A stretch of DNA of 32,290 nt from assembly GCA_947447375.1 (NCBI GenBank), contig CANFJB010000018.1, positions 1 through 32,290 on the forward strand, written 5' to 3'. Source of the stretch: Bacteroidota bacterium. Lineage in GTDB: Bacteria; Bacteroidota; Bacteroidia; Flavobacteriales; Flavobacteriaceae. Of this stretch, positions 6,976-16,080 are shown piece after piece; position 1 is the stretch's first letter; each line of letters starts with the position of its first letter. The notes beneath the pieces are model-generated. The model saw only the letters and a program-made list of their open reading frames with translations, did not search any database and was not told where the DNA came from. Position numbers and translations under genes: made by a program.

Positions 6976-8157
6976 ATGAAAACAGCCTATATTGTAAAAG
7001 CATACAGAACTGCCGTTGGTAAAGCACCAAAAGGCCTATTTAGATTCAAGCGTCCTGATGAATTGGCAGCGGAAACAATTCAGTTTATGATGAATGAATT
7101 GCCCGATTTCGACAAAAAACGCATCGACGACGTAATGGTTGGAAATGCCATGCCAGAAGCAGAACAAGGTTTGAATATGGGACGATTAATTTCCTTAATG
7201 GGATTAAAAATCGAGGATGTTCCTGGAGTAACAGTCAATAGATATTGCGCTTCAGGATTAGAAACTATTGGAATGGCAACTGCTAAAATCCAATCAGGCA
7301 TGGCCGATTGTATAATTGCTGGAGGTGCGGAAAGTATGAGTTTTATTCCAATGGGAGGTTATAAACCGACACCAGATTATGCTGCTGCAAAAGCAGGAAA
7401 TGAAGATTACTATTGGGGAATGGGATTAACTGCAGAAGCGGTTGCCCAACAATATAATATTTCAAGAATAGACCAAGATGAATTTGCTTTTAATTCACAT
7501 ATTAAAGCTTTGAAAGCGCAATCGGAGGGTAAATTTGACAAACAAATTGTTCCAATTACGATTGAGCAAACCTTCATTAATGAAAATGGTAAAAAAGAAA
7601 CCAAATCCTATGTTGTTAATAAAGATGAAGGCCCACGAGCAGGAACTTCAGTAGAAGCATTGGCAGGATTACGAGCAGTTTTTGCAGCAGACGGAAGTGT
7701 TACTGCTGGAAATTCTTCCCAAATGAGTGACGGAGCGGCATTTGTATTAATTATGAGTGAAGAAATGGTTAAAGAACTCAACCTCACTCCTATTGCAAGA
7801 TTAGTCAATTTTGCTTCCGCTGGTGTAGAGCCAAGAATTATGGGAATTGGACCAGTAAAAGCCATTCCAAAAGCATTAAAACAAGCAGGATTGCAATTAA
7901 AAGATATTGATTTAATCGAATTGAATGAAGCTTTTGCCTCACAATCGTTGGCTGTAATTCGTGAATTGGATTTAAATCCAGAGATCGTGAATGTTAATGG
8001 AGGTGCAATTGCATTGGGACATCCACTTGGTTGTACGGGAGCAAAATTATCGGTTCAATTGTTTGACGAAATGAAATTACGAGGAAGTAAATACGGGATA
8101 GTGAGTATGTGTGTGGGAACTGGTCAGGGAAGTGCGGGGGTTTTTGAGTTGTTATAA
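6976..8157 (+). CDS. fadA: Acetyl-CoA C-acyltransferase (3-ketoacyl-CoA thiolase)
   Basis: The 393-aa thiolase performs the last, thiolytic step of beta-oxidation. The acyl-accepting cysteine is C91 in NRYCASGLE. NEAFASQS, the GGAIALGHPLGCTG histidine motif and the CVGTGQGSA cysteine motif complete the active site. I chose ATG 6976 because MKTAYIVKAYRTAVGK is the normal thiolase N-terminus; the upstream ATG at 6925 would add 17 residues encoded by AT-rich repeat DNA. It follows fadN in the same operon and would act on its 3-ketoacyl-CoA product. Confidence 0.93.
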   Translation: MKTAYIVKAYRTAVGKAPKGLFRFKRPDELAAETIQFMMNELPDFDKKRIDDVMVGNAMPEAEQGLNMGRLISLMGLKIEDVPGVTVNRYCASGLETIGMATAKIQSGMADCIIAGGAESMSFIPMGGYKPTPDYAAAKAGNEDYYWGMGLTAEAVAQQYNISRIDQDEFAFNSHIKALKAQSEGKFDKQIVPITIEQTFINENGKKETKSYVVNKDEGPRAGTSVEALAGLRAVFAADGSVTAGNSSQMSDGAAFVLIMSEEMVKELNLTPIARLVNFASAGVEPRIMGIGPVKAIPKALKQAGLQLKDIDLIELNEAFASQSLAVIRELDLNPEIVNVNGGAIALGHPLGCTGAKLSVQLFDEMKLRGSKYGIVSMCVGTGQGSAGVFELL

Positions 8158-8188
8158 ATTATTTTAAATAAGGAATTTTAAATTTTAA

Positions 8189-8542
8189 ATGAAGGAAAAC
8201 ATCATTGCTACGAAAACATTTGATTTTGCATTATCAATAGTAGCTCTTTTCATTGAACTAAAAAAAGAAAATGAATTCATTATCTCTAAACAAATATTAA
8301 GATCAGCAACAAGTATTGGAGCAAATGTAGAAGAAGCAATTGCCGCACAATCCAGAAAAGATTTCATTCATAAAATGTCTATTGCATCAAAAGAAGCAAG
8401 AGAAACTAAATATTGGTTGCGTTTATTAGACAAATCAAACCTAACTTCAATTTTGATGTTGAATTATTTAATTGAAATTGAACATATTCTGAACATCATT
8501 ACCAAAATAATAAAAACTTCTCAGGAAGCCAGTCTAAAATAA
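8189..8542 (+). CDS. Four-helix bundle protein (23S rRNA intervening-sequence type)
   Basis: A 117-aa all-helical protein. KQILRSATSIGANVEEAIAAQSRKDFIHKMSIASKEARET is the signature of the four-helix-bundle family first found in intervening sequences of 23S rRNA genes (the IVP family, TIGR02436 type). The biochemical role is unknown; members form pentameric helical bundles and are scattered widely as stand-alone genes. It sits between the thiolase and acyl-CoA dehydrogenase genes, 31 bases from each, with AT-rich repeats on both sides. There is nothing to link it to fatty-acid metabolism, so it looks like an insertion that kept the operon intact. The gene appears complete. Confidence 0.85.
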   Translation: MKENIIATKTFDFALSIVALFIELKKENEFIISKQILRSATSIGANVEEAIAAQSRKDFIHKMSIASKEARETKYWLRLLDKSNLTSILMLNYLIEIEHILNIITKIIKTSQEASLK

Positions 8543-8572
8543 TTTAAAATTTATAATTTAAAATTCAAAATA

Positions 8573-10363
8573 ATGGATATTAAAACAAGAGGAGGTCAAT
8601 TCCTAGTAAAAGAGACAAAATGTGAAGATATCTTCACGCCCGAAGACTTCAATGAGGAGCAACTAATGATGCGTGATTCAGTAAAAGAATTTGTAGACAA
8701 AGAGATTTGGCCTTACAAAAATAGGTTCGAAAACAAAGATTTCGCCTTGACTGAGGAAACGATGAAAAAAGCGGGTGATCTTGGATTTCTTAGCGTAGCG
8801 GTGCCTGAGACTTATGGTGGAATGGGAATGGGATTTGTAAATACCGTTCTGGTTTGTGATTATATTTCGGGAGCTACAGGTTCGTTTTCTACTGCTTTTG
8901 GTGCTCATACCGGAATTGGAACCATGCCAATTACGCTTTATGGAACTGAGGAGCAAAAGCAAAAATATGTTCCAAAACTCGCTTCTGGCGAATGGTTTGG
9001 AGCTTATTGTTTAACAGAACCTGGCGCTGGATCTGATGCTAATTCTGGAAAAACAAAAGCAGTTTTATCTGAAGATGGAACACATTATAAAATTACAGGA
9101 CAAAAAATGTGGATTTCTAACGCTGGATTTTGTTCTTTATTTATAGTTTTTGCTCGTATTGAAGATGACAAAAACATAACTGGTTTTATCGTTGAAAACG
9201 ATCCTAGTAATGGGATTTCAATGGGAGAAGAAGAACATAAGTTAGGAATTCGTGCTTCTTCTACTCGACAAGTTTTCTTTAATGAAACCAAAGTCCCAGT
9301 TGGAAATATGCTGTCAGAAAGAGGAAATGGTTTTAAAATTGCCATGAATGCTTTGAATGTTGGTAGAATAAAATTAGCCGCAGCTTGCTTAGACGCTCAA
9401 CGAAGAGTAACAACAGGTGCTATAAAATATGCAGTTGAAAGAGTGCAATTCAATACATCCATTTCTCATTTTGGGGCAGTAAGACAAAAAATTGCTGAAA
9501 TGGCTACTTCTTGTTATGCTGGTGAAAGTGCTACTTACAGAGCAGCAAAAGATATTGAAGATAGAATAATTGCAAGAGAAAATGATGGAGCATCACATCA
9601 AGAAGCAGAATTAAAAGGCGTTGAAGAATATGCTATTGAATGTTCTATTTTGAAAGTTGCTGTTTCAGAAGACGTTCAAAATTGTGCTGATGAAGGAATC
9701 CAAATTTTTGGAGGAATGGGGTTTTCAGAAGATACTCCGATGGAAAGTGCTTGGCGTGATGCTAGGATTGCTCGTATTTATGAAGGTACAAACGAAATTA
9801 ACCGCATGCTTTCAGTTGGAATGCTAATTAAAAAAGCAATGAAAGGACACGTTGATTTATTAGGACCAGCTTCTCAAGTTCAGGAAGAATTAATGGGTAT
9901 CCCTTCATTTGACGTGCCAGATTATTCAGAACTTTTTGCCGAGGAAAAAGAAATGATCGGAAAAATAAAAAAGGCCTTTTTAATGGTTGCTGGTGGTGCC
10001 GTACAAAAATTTGGTCCAGATTTAGAAGGACATCAACAATTATTAATGGCTGCTGCCGACATGCTTATTGAAATCTATATGGCGGAAAGTACGCTTCTTA
10101 GAACAGAGAAAATTGCTAAAAATAATGGAGAAGATAAAGTTCAAGAACAAATTGCAATGGCAAAACTTTACCTGTATAAAGCAGTTGATATCATTAATTT
10201 AAGAGGTAAAGAAAGTATAATTTCATTTGCTGAAGGTGACGAACAACGAATGATGTTAATGGGATTGAGAAGATTTACAAAATATACTAATATGCCAAAT
10301 ATAGTAGCTTTAAGAGAAGTAATCACTTCAAAATTAGTCGACAAAAACGAATATTGTTTTTAA
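8573..10363 (+). CDS. Acyl-CoA dehydrogenase (FAD-dependent)
   Basis: The 596-aa enzyme would catalyse the first oxidation of beta-oxidation, forming trans-2-enoyl-CoA. CLTEPGAGSDA (about 143-153) and QKMWISNAGF form the flavin/substrate-binding middle domain. FGGMGFSEDTPMESAWRDARIARIYEGTNEINR carries the catalytic Glu (YEGTNE). The extra ~180 residues after the core resemble the C-terminal extension of long bacterial enzymes with VLCAD-like architecture. No electron-transfer flavoprotein genes are in the window. It is the last gene of the marR-fadN-fadA operon, which ends at the terminator at 10401. Confidence 0.9.
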   Translation: MDIKTRGGQFLVKETKCEDIFTPEDFNEEQLMMRDSVKEFVDKEIWPYKNRFENKDFALTEETMKKAGDLGFLSVAVPETYGGMGMGFVNTVLVCDYISGATGSFSTAFGAHTGIGTMPITLYGTEEQKQKYVPKLASGEWFGAYCLTEPGAGSDANSGKTKAVLSEDGTHYKITGQKMWISNAGFCSLFIVFARIEDDKNITGFIVENDPSNGISMGEEEHKLGIRASSTRQVFFNETKVPVGNMLSERGNGFKIAMNALNVGRIKLAAACLDAQRRVTTGAIKYAVERVQFNTSISHFGAVRQKIAEMATSCYAGESATYRAAKDIEDRIIARENDGASHQEAELKGVEEYAIECSILKVAVSEDVQNCADEGIQIFGGMGFSEDTPMESAWRDARIARIYEGTNEINRMLSVGMLIKKAMKGHVDLLGPASQVQEELMGIPSFDVPDYSELFAEEKEMIGKIKKAFLMVAGGAVQKFGPDLEGHQQLLMAAADMLIEIYMAESTLLRTEKIAKNNGEDKVQEQIAMAKLYLYKAVDIINLRGKESIISFAEGDEQRMMLMGLRRFTKYTNMPNIVALREVITSKLVDKNEYCF

Positions 10364-10400
10364 ATATAATACACTAAAAATGTTGGTTTTGGTGGAAAGG

Positions 10401-10435
10401 TCACTTTGTAATTATTTACAAAGTGATTTTTTTTT
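10401..10435 (+). terminator. Rho-independent terminator of the beta-oxidation operon
   Basis: TCACTTTGTAA (10401-10411) and TTACAAAGTGA (10416-10426) form a perfect 11-bp stem with loop TTAT and a nine-T tail. Confidence 0.9.
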
Positions 10436-10521
10436 AGTTTAAATTTTTAATATAAAATTAAGAAATAGGAGTCTTTTTCTAATTAATAATGATTAATTTT
10501 ATAAAAAATAAATCGCATCTC

Positions 10522-11049
10522 ATGAAAAAAATAATAGTTTCTATCGTAATCATAATTGCAGTAATTATAAGCTGTAAAACAAACACTTCAAATGGAGTTA
10601 GCTCAAAATTAAACGTAACATTTGAACCTAAAAGTAGCAGTAATGTTCAAGGAACAGGTGTTTTTACAGAAAAAAACGATCAGGTAACTTTCACAGCTAA
10701 TTTTACAGGTTTAAAACCAGGAATTCACGCAATACATATTCATGAAAAATCCGATTGTAGTGCTGCAGACGGAAGTTCAGCAGGCGGACATTGGAATCCT
10801 ACATTCAAAAAACATGGAAAATTAGGTGAAGGAGAAGCACACAAAGGCGATATTGGTAATTTTACAACCGATGAATTTGGTAACGGAAGCATTACTTTTA
10901 CCACATCAGAATGGTGTATAGGATGCGGAGACGTTACGAAAGACATTGTTGGAAAAGGTCTAATTGTTCATCAAGGTCCCGACGATTACATCTCACAACC
11001 ATCAGGAAATTCGGGTGCTAGAGTCGCATGTTCTGCAATTATCAAATAA
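10522..11049 (+). CDS. sodC: Cu/Zn superoxide dismutase, lipoprotein
   Basis: The product converts superoxide to H2O2 and O2 in the cell envelope. From ATG 10522 the protein starts MKKIIVSIVIIIAVIISC, a signal peptide with a lipobox cysteine; an in-frame ATG at 10489 adds 11 residues and is less likely. The copper/zinc ligands are visible: HAIHIHEKSDC (His pair and disulfide Cys), GGHWNP, HGKLGEGEAHKGDIGN (bridging His, zinc His/Asp) and LIVHQGPDD (last copper His); ARVACSAI provides the disulfide partner. It has a normal length for bacterial SodC. It is separated by a terminator from the beta-oxidation operon and is in tandem with the LETM1-related gene. Confidence 0.92.
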   Translation: MKKIIVSIVIIIAVIISCKTNTSNGVSSKLNVTFEPKSSSNVQGTGVFTEKNDQVTFTANFTGLKPGIHAIHIHEKSDCSAADGSSAGGHWNPTFKKHGKLGEGEAHKGDIGNFTTDEFGNGSITFTTSEWCIGCGDVTKDIVGKGLIVHQGPDDYISQPSGNSGARVACSAIIK

Positions 11050-11093
11050 AAATTAATTTACTGTAAAAATCATTTTTGATATCATAAAATATA

Positions 11094-11101
11094 TAAATTT
11101 G
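11094..11101 (+). promoter_or_regulatory. -7 promoter box TAAATTTG of the LETM1-related gene
   Basis: A perfect TAnnTTTG match that ends 17 bases before the ATG. A TTTTTG run at 11073-11078 may be the -33 element, although the 15-base spacing is short. Confidence 0.55.
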
Positions 11102-11118
11102 TTGATATAAATTATAAA

Positions 11119-12318
11119 ATGATAAACGCATCTGCTCCAGGCTGGATTGATAAATTTTTCTCCGATCAAAAGTCGGTAACGCACCCTGTTATTGAAAGTG
11201 CTGATCATTTTTATTCAAATACTAGAAAGACTGGTTTTATTTACGGTTATATCGTTTCACTAGATACCCAAAATCCTATTGAAACCACTGGTTGGACGGA
11301 GGACGAAATTTCAAAAGTTGCATTATTAAATTCGTTATTTGGAGTTTATAAAATTAATACTAAAGATTCAAATTCTGATAAGTTCATTTCTAAAACGGTA
11401 TCATTTTACAATGAAATGCATCCACAAGGATTTAATTTATTGAAAAAAATCCTACCTAGTAACTCCTCATCTATTGATTTAGAAAAAATTGTTGACGGCC
11501 GAATTCAAACCAATATTGATATTATCAATAAACAGTTTTCACATGTTTTAACAAATGCACTTCTATTCATAGATGTTCTGGGATTTAATTATTATTTAAC
11601 TCATGGGACTATTCCCGAAAAATATATCAAGAAAATCGAGGAAACAATAATTAGCATCGTTTCTTTGGCACTTAAAATAAAATCAAACAAAACGAATTAC
11701 GATGATTTATTAATTAAATTATTTGAAGCATCTGTTCGCTATAGTAAGTTTTCTAAAATTAGTATTCAAAATTTAGAAGAATTAAAATTAGTTTATTTCA
11801 CCTTAGATTTAGAGAAATACTATCTAATTGATTTGGCAGGTATGGCTTTATGGAGTGATGAAAAAATTGAGAAAAATGAAGCTTTTTTTCTTCATCATTT
11901 AGCAGAAATTATGACGGTTAATGACCAATTTGTTGAGGATAGCATTCACGATACTAACGAATTTATTACAAAATACAAATCGGAAATCCCTTATTTTCAA
12001 TATTCCAATCCCGTTAAACATTTTTTTGATCACACTACACAAAACGTGGAAGTATTGATTAGCAGAAATAAAAATCGTTTATTCAAGGAAATATCTGAGA
12101 GTAAAGAATTGATGGTATTACTTGCTAAATCAACACGAAAAGATTTAGATGAGAAAGAAAAGAAAAAGGTTAAGAAACAATTATTAGACATTTGTAAAAC
12201 AATACCATCACTAACTATTTTCCTATTACCAGGTGGTTCACTATTATTACCAATATTAATTAAATTTATTCCTAAATTGTTACCTTCTGCATTCAATGAA
12301 AATTTGGAAGAGGAATAA
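11119..12318 (+). CDS. LETM1-related protein
   Basis: A 399-aa protein. Its C-terminal ~60 residues (KKVKKQLLDICKTIPSLTIFLLPGGSLLLPILIKFIPKLLPSAF) match the LETM1 core motif, in which a hydrophobic helix with the 'P...LLP...P..LPS.F' pattern follows a basic helix. In flavobacteria such proteins are annotated as LETM1-related, biofilm-associated proteins. The N-terminal ~330 residues are helical and unrecognised, with no signal peptide. Mitochondrial LETM1 is an inner-membrane cation/proton exchange and ribosome-binding protein; whether the bacterial protein transports ions is unknown. It has its own promoter and terminator and so is a single-gene transcript. The family call rests on the C-terminal motif. 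Confidence 0.75.
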   Translation: MINASAPGWIDKFFSDQKSVTHPVIESADHFYSNTRKTGFIYGYIVSLDTQNPIETTGWTEDEISKVALLNSLFGVYKINTKDSNSDKFISKTVSFYNEMHPQGFNLLKKILPSNSSSIDLEKIVDGRIQTNIDIINKQFSHVLTNALLFIDVLGFNYYLTHGTIPEKYIKKIEETIISIVSLALKIKSNKTNYDDLLIKLFEASVRYSKFSKISIQNLEELKLVYFTLDLEKYYLIDLAGMALWSDEKIEKNEAFFLHHLAEIMTVNDQFVEDSIHDTNEFITKYKSEIPYFQYSNPVKHFFDHTTQNVEVLISRNKNRLFKEISESKELMVLLAKSTRKDLDEKEKKKVKKQLLDICKTIPSLTIFLLPGGSLLLPILIKFIPKLLPSAFNENLEEE

Positions 12319-12320
12319 AA

Positions 12321-12343
12321 AAACCACTCGAAAGTGGTTTTTT
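12321..12343. terminator. Bidirectional terminator between the LETM1-related gene and can
   Basis: AAACCACT (12321-12328) pairs with AGTGGTTT (12333-12340) around a CGAA loop. There is a T tail to the right and an A run to the left, so it can end transcription from both converging genes. Confidence 0.85.
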
Positions 12344-12345
12344 AT

Positions 12346-12981
12346 TTAAAATTTTAATTGGTACACATCATCTAAATCTTTATCCGAACTAAAGTTTACT
12401 TTTAAATCGGTTACAAAACCAGAATTCAAACCGTATGTCCAACCATGTAGCGTTAAATCCTGACCATTTTTCCAAGCCGATTGCACGATAGAAGTTTTTG
12501 CTAAATCAAAAACTTGCTCCTTTACGTTTAATTCTACAAAAGTATTGAAGCGTTCATTTTCATCTTCAATTGAATCTAAATAATCTTGATGCAAACGGTA
12601 AACATCTTTAATGTGACGGATCCAGTTATCAATAATCCCAATAGAATCGTTACCCATAGCCGCTTTTACACCTCCACAACCATAATGCCCACAAACAATT
12701 ACATGTTTGACTTTCAATACATTGACGGCGTAATCCAATACGCTTAACATATTCATATCAGAATGAACCACCATATTTGCAATGTTTCGGTGAACAAAAA
12801 CTTCACCAGGCTTAGCGCCAATTATTTCATTTGCAGGTACACGACTATCAGAACAACCAATCCACAATAGCGGCGGAGTTTGACCTTTTGCCAAGTCTTT
12901 AAAATAATTTGGATCTTTTTCTAATGCGTTTTCAACCCAAACCTTATTATTATCTAATATTTTTTTATAGAAGTCTGACAT
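12346..12981 (-). CDS. can: Beta-carbonic anhydrase, cytosolic
   Basis: The 211-aa zinc enzyme interconverts CO2 and bicarbonate. Zinc ligands are C43 (IGCSDSRVP), H99 and C102 (CGHYGCGG), and the D45-R47 dyad of beta enzymes is present. No signal peptide is seen, so it should be cytosolic. It lies downstream of the SbtA-type permease on the same strand but 159 bases away, with its own likely promoter (a CGAAATTA, i.e. TAATTTCG on this strand, at 13004-13011). Together with the exported carbonic anhydrase at 14138 it makes two enzymes for the same reaction on both sides of the membrane. Confidence 0.93.
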   Translation of the reverse strand: MSDFYKKILDNNKVWVENALEKDPNYFKDLAKGQTPPLLWIGCSDSRVPANEIIGAKPGEVFVHRNIANMVVHSDMNMLSVLDYAVNVLKVKHVIVCGHYGCGGVKAAMGNDSIGIIDNWIRHIKDVYRLHQDYLDSIEDENERFNTFVELNVKEQVFDLAKTSIVQSAWKNGQDLTLHGWTYGLNSGFVTDLKVNFSSDKDLDDVYQLKF

Positions 12982-13140
12982 AAACAGTAATTTTTATAGA
13001 TAACGAAATTACATTATTTTTTTATAAATATAGTAATTAAAAATCCAATAAAACACGTTCTAATTTTAATAAAATAATCAAACAATTTTAATAAAAAAAC
13101 AATAAATCTATTTGTAAGTTTAAATATTACTAACCCTATT

Positions 13141-14103
13141 TTATGTACATTGAACAATTAAAAAATATATTGGCATTCCGATTGTAATATTAACCGGAAA
13201 TGTTATGGCAAGAGCCATAGGTAAAAAAAGCCCAGGATTGGCTTTAGGGACAGAGATTTTCATTGCAGCAGGAACTGCTATGTAGGAAGCGCTTGCTGCT
13301 AAAATCGAAAACATGAATCGGTTAGTAATATCATCTGTTATCAAAGAACTCATTACTGCAATTATGCTTCCATTAATTAATGGAATTAAAATTGCAAATA
13401 TTACAGGAAACCAACCAAATGAAAAAAATGATTTTAATTTCTTACCACTTGTTACGCCCATATCTAAAAGAAATATAGCTAAAAAGCCCTTGAACAAATC
13501 ATTAGTAAACGGCTTAATTCCTTCGGCTTGTTTGGCGTTTGCAATGTAACCAATTATTAAACTACCTAAAATAAGTAATACACTTCCATTTGTAAAGGAA
13601 TGCTTAATAACCGAACTTTTATTAATTGAAGTTGTCTTTTCTTTATTAAAAATTGAGATCAATAATAATCCAATAATAATTGCAGGAGACTCCATTAATG
13701 CCATAATTGCAACCATGTGGCCATGAAGGGATAATTGATGGGATTCAAGATAAGATACTGCCGTTACAAATGTTACAGCACTTACGGACCCATAAGCTGC
13801 GGCAATTGCACCAGCATCAAAAACATTTAATTTTGATTTAAGTATAAAAAAAGTATATAGCGGTATTAACAATGAAATAAAAACTCCAAACAGCATAGAC
13901 CATCCAATTTCAGTTGTAAAAGTTTCGTGTGAAAGTTCCTGTCCGCCTTTAAAACCAATTGCAAATAAAAGATAAAGCGAAATGAATTTAGAAGAATTCG
14001 AAGGTATTTCCAAATCACTTTTTAAGTATACGGCAATTATACCAAGTACAAAGAATAATAATGCAGGATTAGTAAGATTTTCTAATAATAGGTTAAAGTT
14101 CAT
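13141..14103 (-). CDS. SbtA-type sodium-dependent bicarbonate permease
   Basis: A 320-aa integral membrane protein with about ten hydrophobic helices. The N-terminal NPALLFFVLGIIAVYLKSDLEIP, FAIGFKGGQEL and AYGSVSAVTFVTA stretches are typical of the SbtA/DUF897 family, whose cyanobacterial members import bicarbonate with Na+. The second half repeats the pattern (DMGVTSGKKL; AASASYIAVPAAMKISVP), consistent with the inverted-repeat fold. It is 34 bases downstream of a lipoprotein carbonic anhydrase on the same strand, so the pair is probably one transcript. Bicarbonate is inferred as substrate from family and neighbours. No PII-like SbtB gene is seen. Confidence 0.85.
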   Translation of the reverse strand: MNFNLLLENLTNPALLFFVLGIIAVYLKSDLEIPSNSSKFISLYLLFAIGFKGGQELSHETFTTEIGWSMLFGVFISLLIPLYTFFILKSKLNVFDAGAIAAAYGSVSAVTFVTAVSYLESHQLSLHGHMVAIMALMESPAIIIGLLLISIFNKEKTTSINKSSVIKHSFTNGSVLLILGSLIIGYIANAKQAEGIKPFTNDLFKGFLAIFLLDMGVTSGKKLKSFFSFGWFPVIFAILIPLINGSIIAVMSSLITDDITNRFMFSILAASASYIAVPAAMKISVPKANPGLFLPMALAITFPVNITIGMPIYFLIVQCT

Positions 14104-14137
14104 AATTTATTATTTAGATGATTTTATAATTATTTTA

Positions 14138-14887
14138 TTAATTGATAAATTCTAATTTACCAGTAAGTAATGAGTAATAAACCCCTACTATTTTAATACT
14201 TCCATTAATTTCCATTTCATTTAAAATTTCACTTTTTGATTTTATTTCGTTTATTGTATTTCTTATATTATTTTCATTAACAAATTTCACATAAGCCTCA
14301 TTACTTGATGATTTTTGTCCATCAAAATTCTTGCTCATTGAAATTGCAGGTTTAATATTTGATAGCATTGAAGTAATATTTCCTAATTTAACATCGTCGA
14401 TAGCCCCTTTAATTGCGCCACAATGTTGGTGTCCCATTACTATTATTAATTTTGCGCCTGAAACTTTACAAGCAAATTCCATACTTCCTAGAAGATCCCT
14501 ATTAACGAAGTTTCCGGCTACACGACCAACAAAAACATCGCCAAGCCCTTGGTCAAAAACGTCTTCTACAGGTACTCTACTATCAAGGCAACTCAAAACC
14601 ATAGCTTTTGGAAATTGACCTCCAGTAACAGCACTTCTTATTTGCTCAGAATGATTTCTTATAGTAGCATTTCCTGAATTAAATCTATTGTTCCCATCTT
14701 TAAATTCTTGTAATACCTCATCAGGCGTAATTGATTCTTGTTCTGCTTTAGTCATAACATGATTACTGATATTTGCTAAATAATCTAAATTACTATCCTG
14801 CTTATTATTATGTATTTTTATGCTACAAGAAGCAATTAGAAATAAATTCATGAATAAAGAGCCAATTTTAATTAATCTAATTATCAT
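14138..14887 (-). CDS. Beta-carbonic anhydrase, exported lipoprotein
   Basis: A 249-aa beta-carbonic anhydrase with an N-terminal signal peptide ending in the lipobox LIAS-C21, so it should be lipid-anchored in the envelope. Zinc ligands are C100 (SCLDSRVP), H153 and C156 (GHQHCG), with the D102-R104 dyad. The start at 14887 is kept because a start at Met13 would leave too short a signal. It is directly upstream of the SbtA-like permease on the same strand. By position it would hydrate CO2 outside the inner membrane and hand bicarbonate to the permease. The upstream region contains inverted and direct TTTATGAT repeats. Confidence 0.9.
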   Translation of the reverse strand: MIIRLIKIGSLFMNLFLIASCSIKIHNNKQDSNLDYLANISNHVMTKAEQESITPDEVLQEFKDGNNRFNSGNATIRNHSEQIRSAVTGGQFPKAMVLSCLDSRVPVEDVFDQGLGDVFVGRVAGNFVNRDLLGSMEFACKVSGAKLIIVMGHQHCGAIKGAIDDVKLGNITSMLSNIKPAISMSKNFDGQKSSSNEAYVKFVNENNIRNTINEIKSKSEILNEMEINGSIKIVGVYYSLLTGKLEFIN

Positions 14888-14950
14888 TTTTATTTTGTTT
14901 ATGATTTATACTTTGAAAATTCAATTTTATTATTCATATATTTTGATTTA

Positions 14951-14985
14951 TATTTATGATGTATATCATAAATAATATTTATGAT
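14951..14985. promoter_or_regulatory. Candidate regulator-binding repeats upstream of the carbonic anhydrase/permease pair
   Basis: TATTTATGAT (14951-14960) and its perfect inverse ATCATAAATA (14965-14974) flank a 4-base spacer, and TATTTATGAT recurs as a direct repeat at 14976-14985. TTTATGAT also occurs at 14898-14905. A dyad of this size 65-100 bases upstream of the start fits a LysR-type activator site. The adjacent 228-bp gap (14888-15115) holds no gene that I can support. Confidence 0.5.
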
Positions 14986-15115
14986 TATAAAATTCATTTT
15001 ATCTGAATTTAGCAAATTTTAGTCTCCGAAGTAGATTATTATATAGTTCTATTATCTTATATCATATTTCGGTTAATAAATTTTTCTATTTTTTATTTGA
15101 ATATTTAAATTCCTT

Positions 15116-16069
15116 TCATTTTTTTTTCGCTCTTTCTAATCTATCATTAATACTTTTGCCTAGTCCAAGGTCAGGTAATCTTTCAGCTATTATTAAATCT
15201 AAATTACTTCTATCTAATCGATGTAAAGCGGCATATAAATTACGAGCTGCTTCTTTCAAGTTGCCCTCTTTTGATAATACTTCGACTTTATAATTATTCA
15301 TTTCATTAAATTCATTTTTAAAAAGTAATAACCCAATTTTTTTATTTGGAAATAAATGAATTAGTGTATTTATATCACTTGTTAGATACGTATCGGTATT
15401 AGGTGCATAATGTCGAGAGAGCATTCCAGGCGCTTTTGGATTGCTATCATTATTATTTAAAATAGTAATTTTACCTGTAATTTTAATAATTTCATCAACA
15501 GAAATTGATCCATTACGGTAAAGAACGGGTTCGTTATTTTCAAAACCAATAATTGTTGATTCAATTCCTTCGCTACACATTCCCCCGTCTAATATTATTT
15601 TCAAATCATTTCCAAAATAATCATTTACATGAGATGCATTTGTTGGGCTTATAGATCCAAATGGATTAGCGCTAGGAGCTGCTATAGGAAAATCGAGTTT
15701 ATTAAGTAATTCTAAGGCGACTGAATGATTTGGAACTCTTACGGCCACAGTATGTTTAGAGGCTGTAACTAAATCTGAAATATGATTTTGTTTTTCCAAT
15801 ACCAAAGTCAAAGGTCCAGGCCAAAACTCTTTTGCTAATTTAATTGCTGTTTCTGGGATATTTTTGGCTACTTTATTTAGATAGTGTACCGATTTAATAT
15901 GCAAAATTAAAGGATTGTAAAACGGCCTGTTTTTTAATGTAAATATTTTTTTTAATGCAATTTCACTGTATGCATTACCTGCTAAGCCATAAACAGTTTC
16001 TGTTGGAAGACCAATTAATTCTTCATTTTTTAAAACTTCACAGGCTTCATCTATGTTAATTGTTGTCAA
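15116..16069 (-). CDS. L-threonylcarbamoyladenylate synthase (Sua5 type)
   Basis: The 317-aa protein has a YrdC/TsaC domain (about 1-200: EELIGLPTETVYGLAGNA, IFTLKNRPFYNPLILH, FWPGPLTLVL, VAVRVPNH, PIAAPSANPFGSISPT) and a Sua5 C-terminal domain (PGMLSRHYAP onward). The enzyme makes threonylcarbamoyl-AMP from threonine, bicarbonate and ATP, the first step of tRNA t6A37 synthesis. It is 11 bases downstream of the DUF6671-like gene and belongs to a three-gene operon that diverges from a CbbR-like regulator. Because bicarbonate is a substrate, its place beside a bicarbonate permease and carbonic anhydrase may be functional. Whether the genome has a second Sua5/TsaC cannot be seen here. Confidence 0.92.
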   Translation of the reverse strand: MTTINIDEACEVLKNEELIGLPTETVYGLAGNAYSEIALKKIFTLKNRPFYNPLILHIKSVHYLNKVAKNIPETAIKLAKEFWPGPLTLVLEKQNHISDLVTASKHTVAVRVPNHSVALELLNKLDFPIAAPSANPFGSISPTNASHVNDYFGNDLKIILDGGMCSEGIESTIIGFENNEPVLYRNGSISVDEIIKITGKITILNNNDSNPKAPGMLSRHYAPNTDTYLTSDINTLIHLFPNKKIGLLLFKNEFNEMNNYKVEVLSKEGNLKEAARNLYAALHRLDRSNLDLIIAERLPDLGLGKSINDRLERAKKK

Positions 16070-16080
16070 ATTACTTAATA

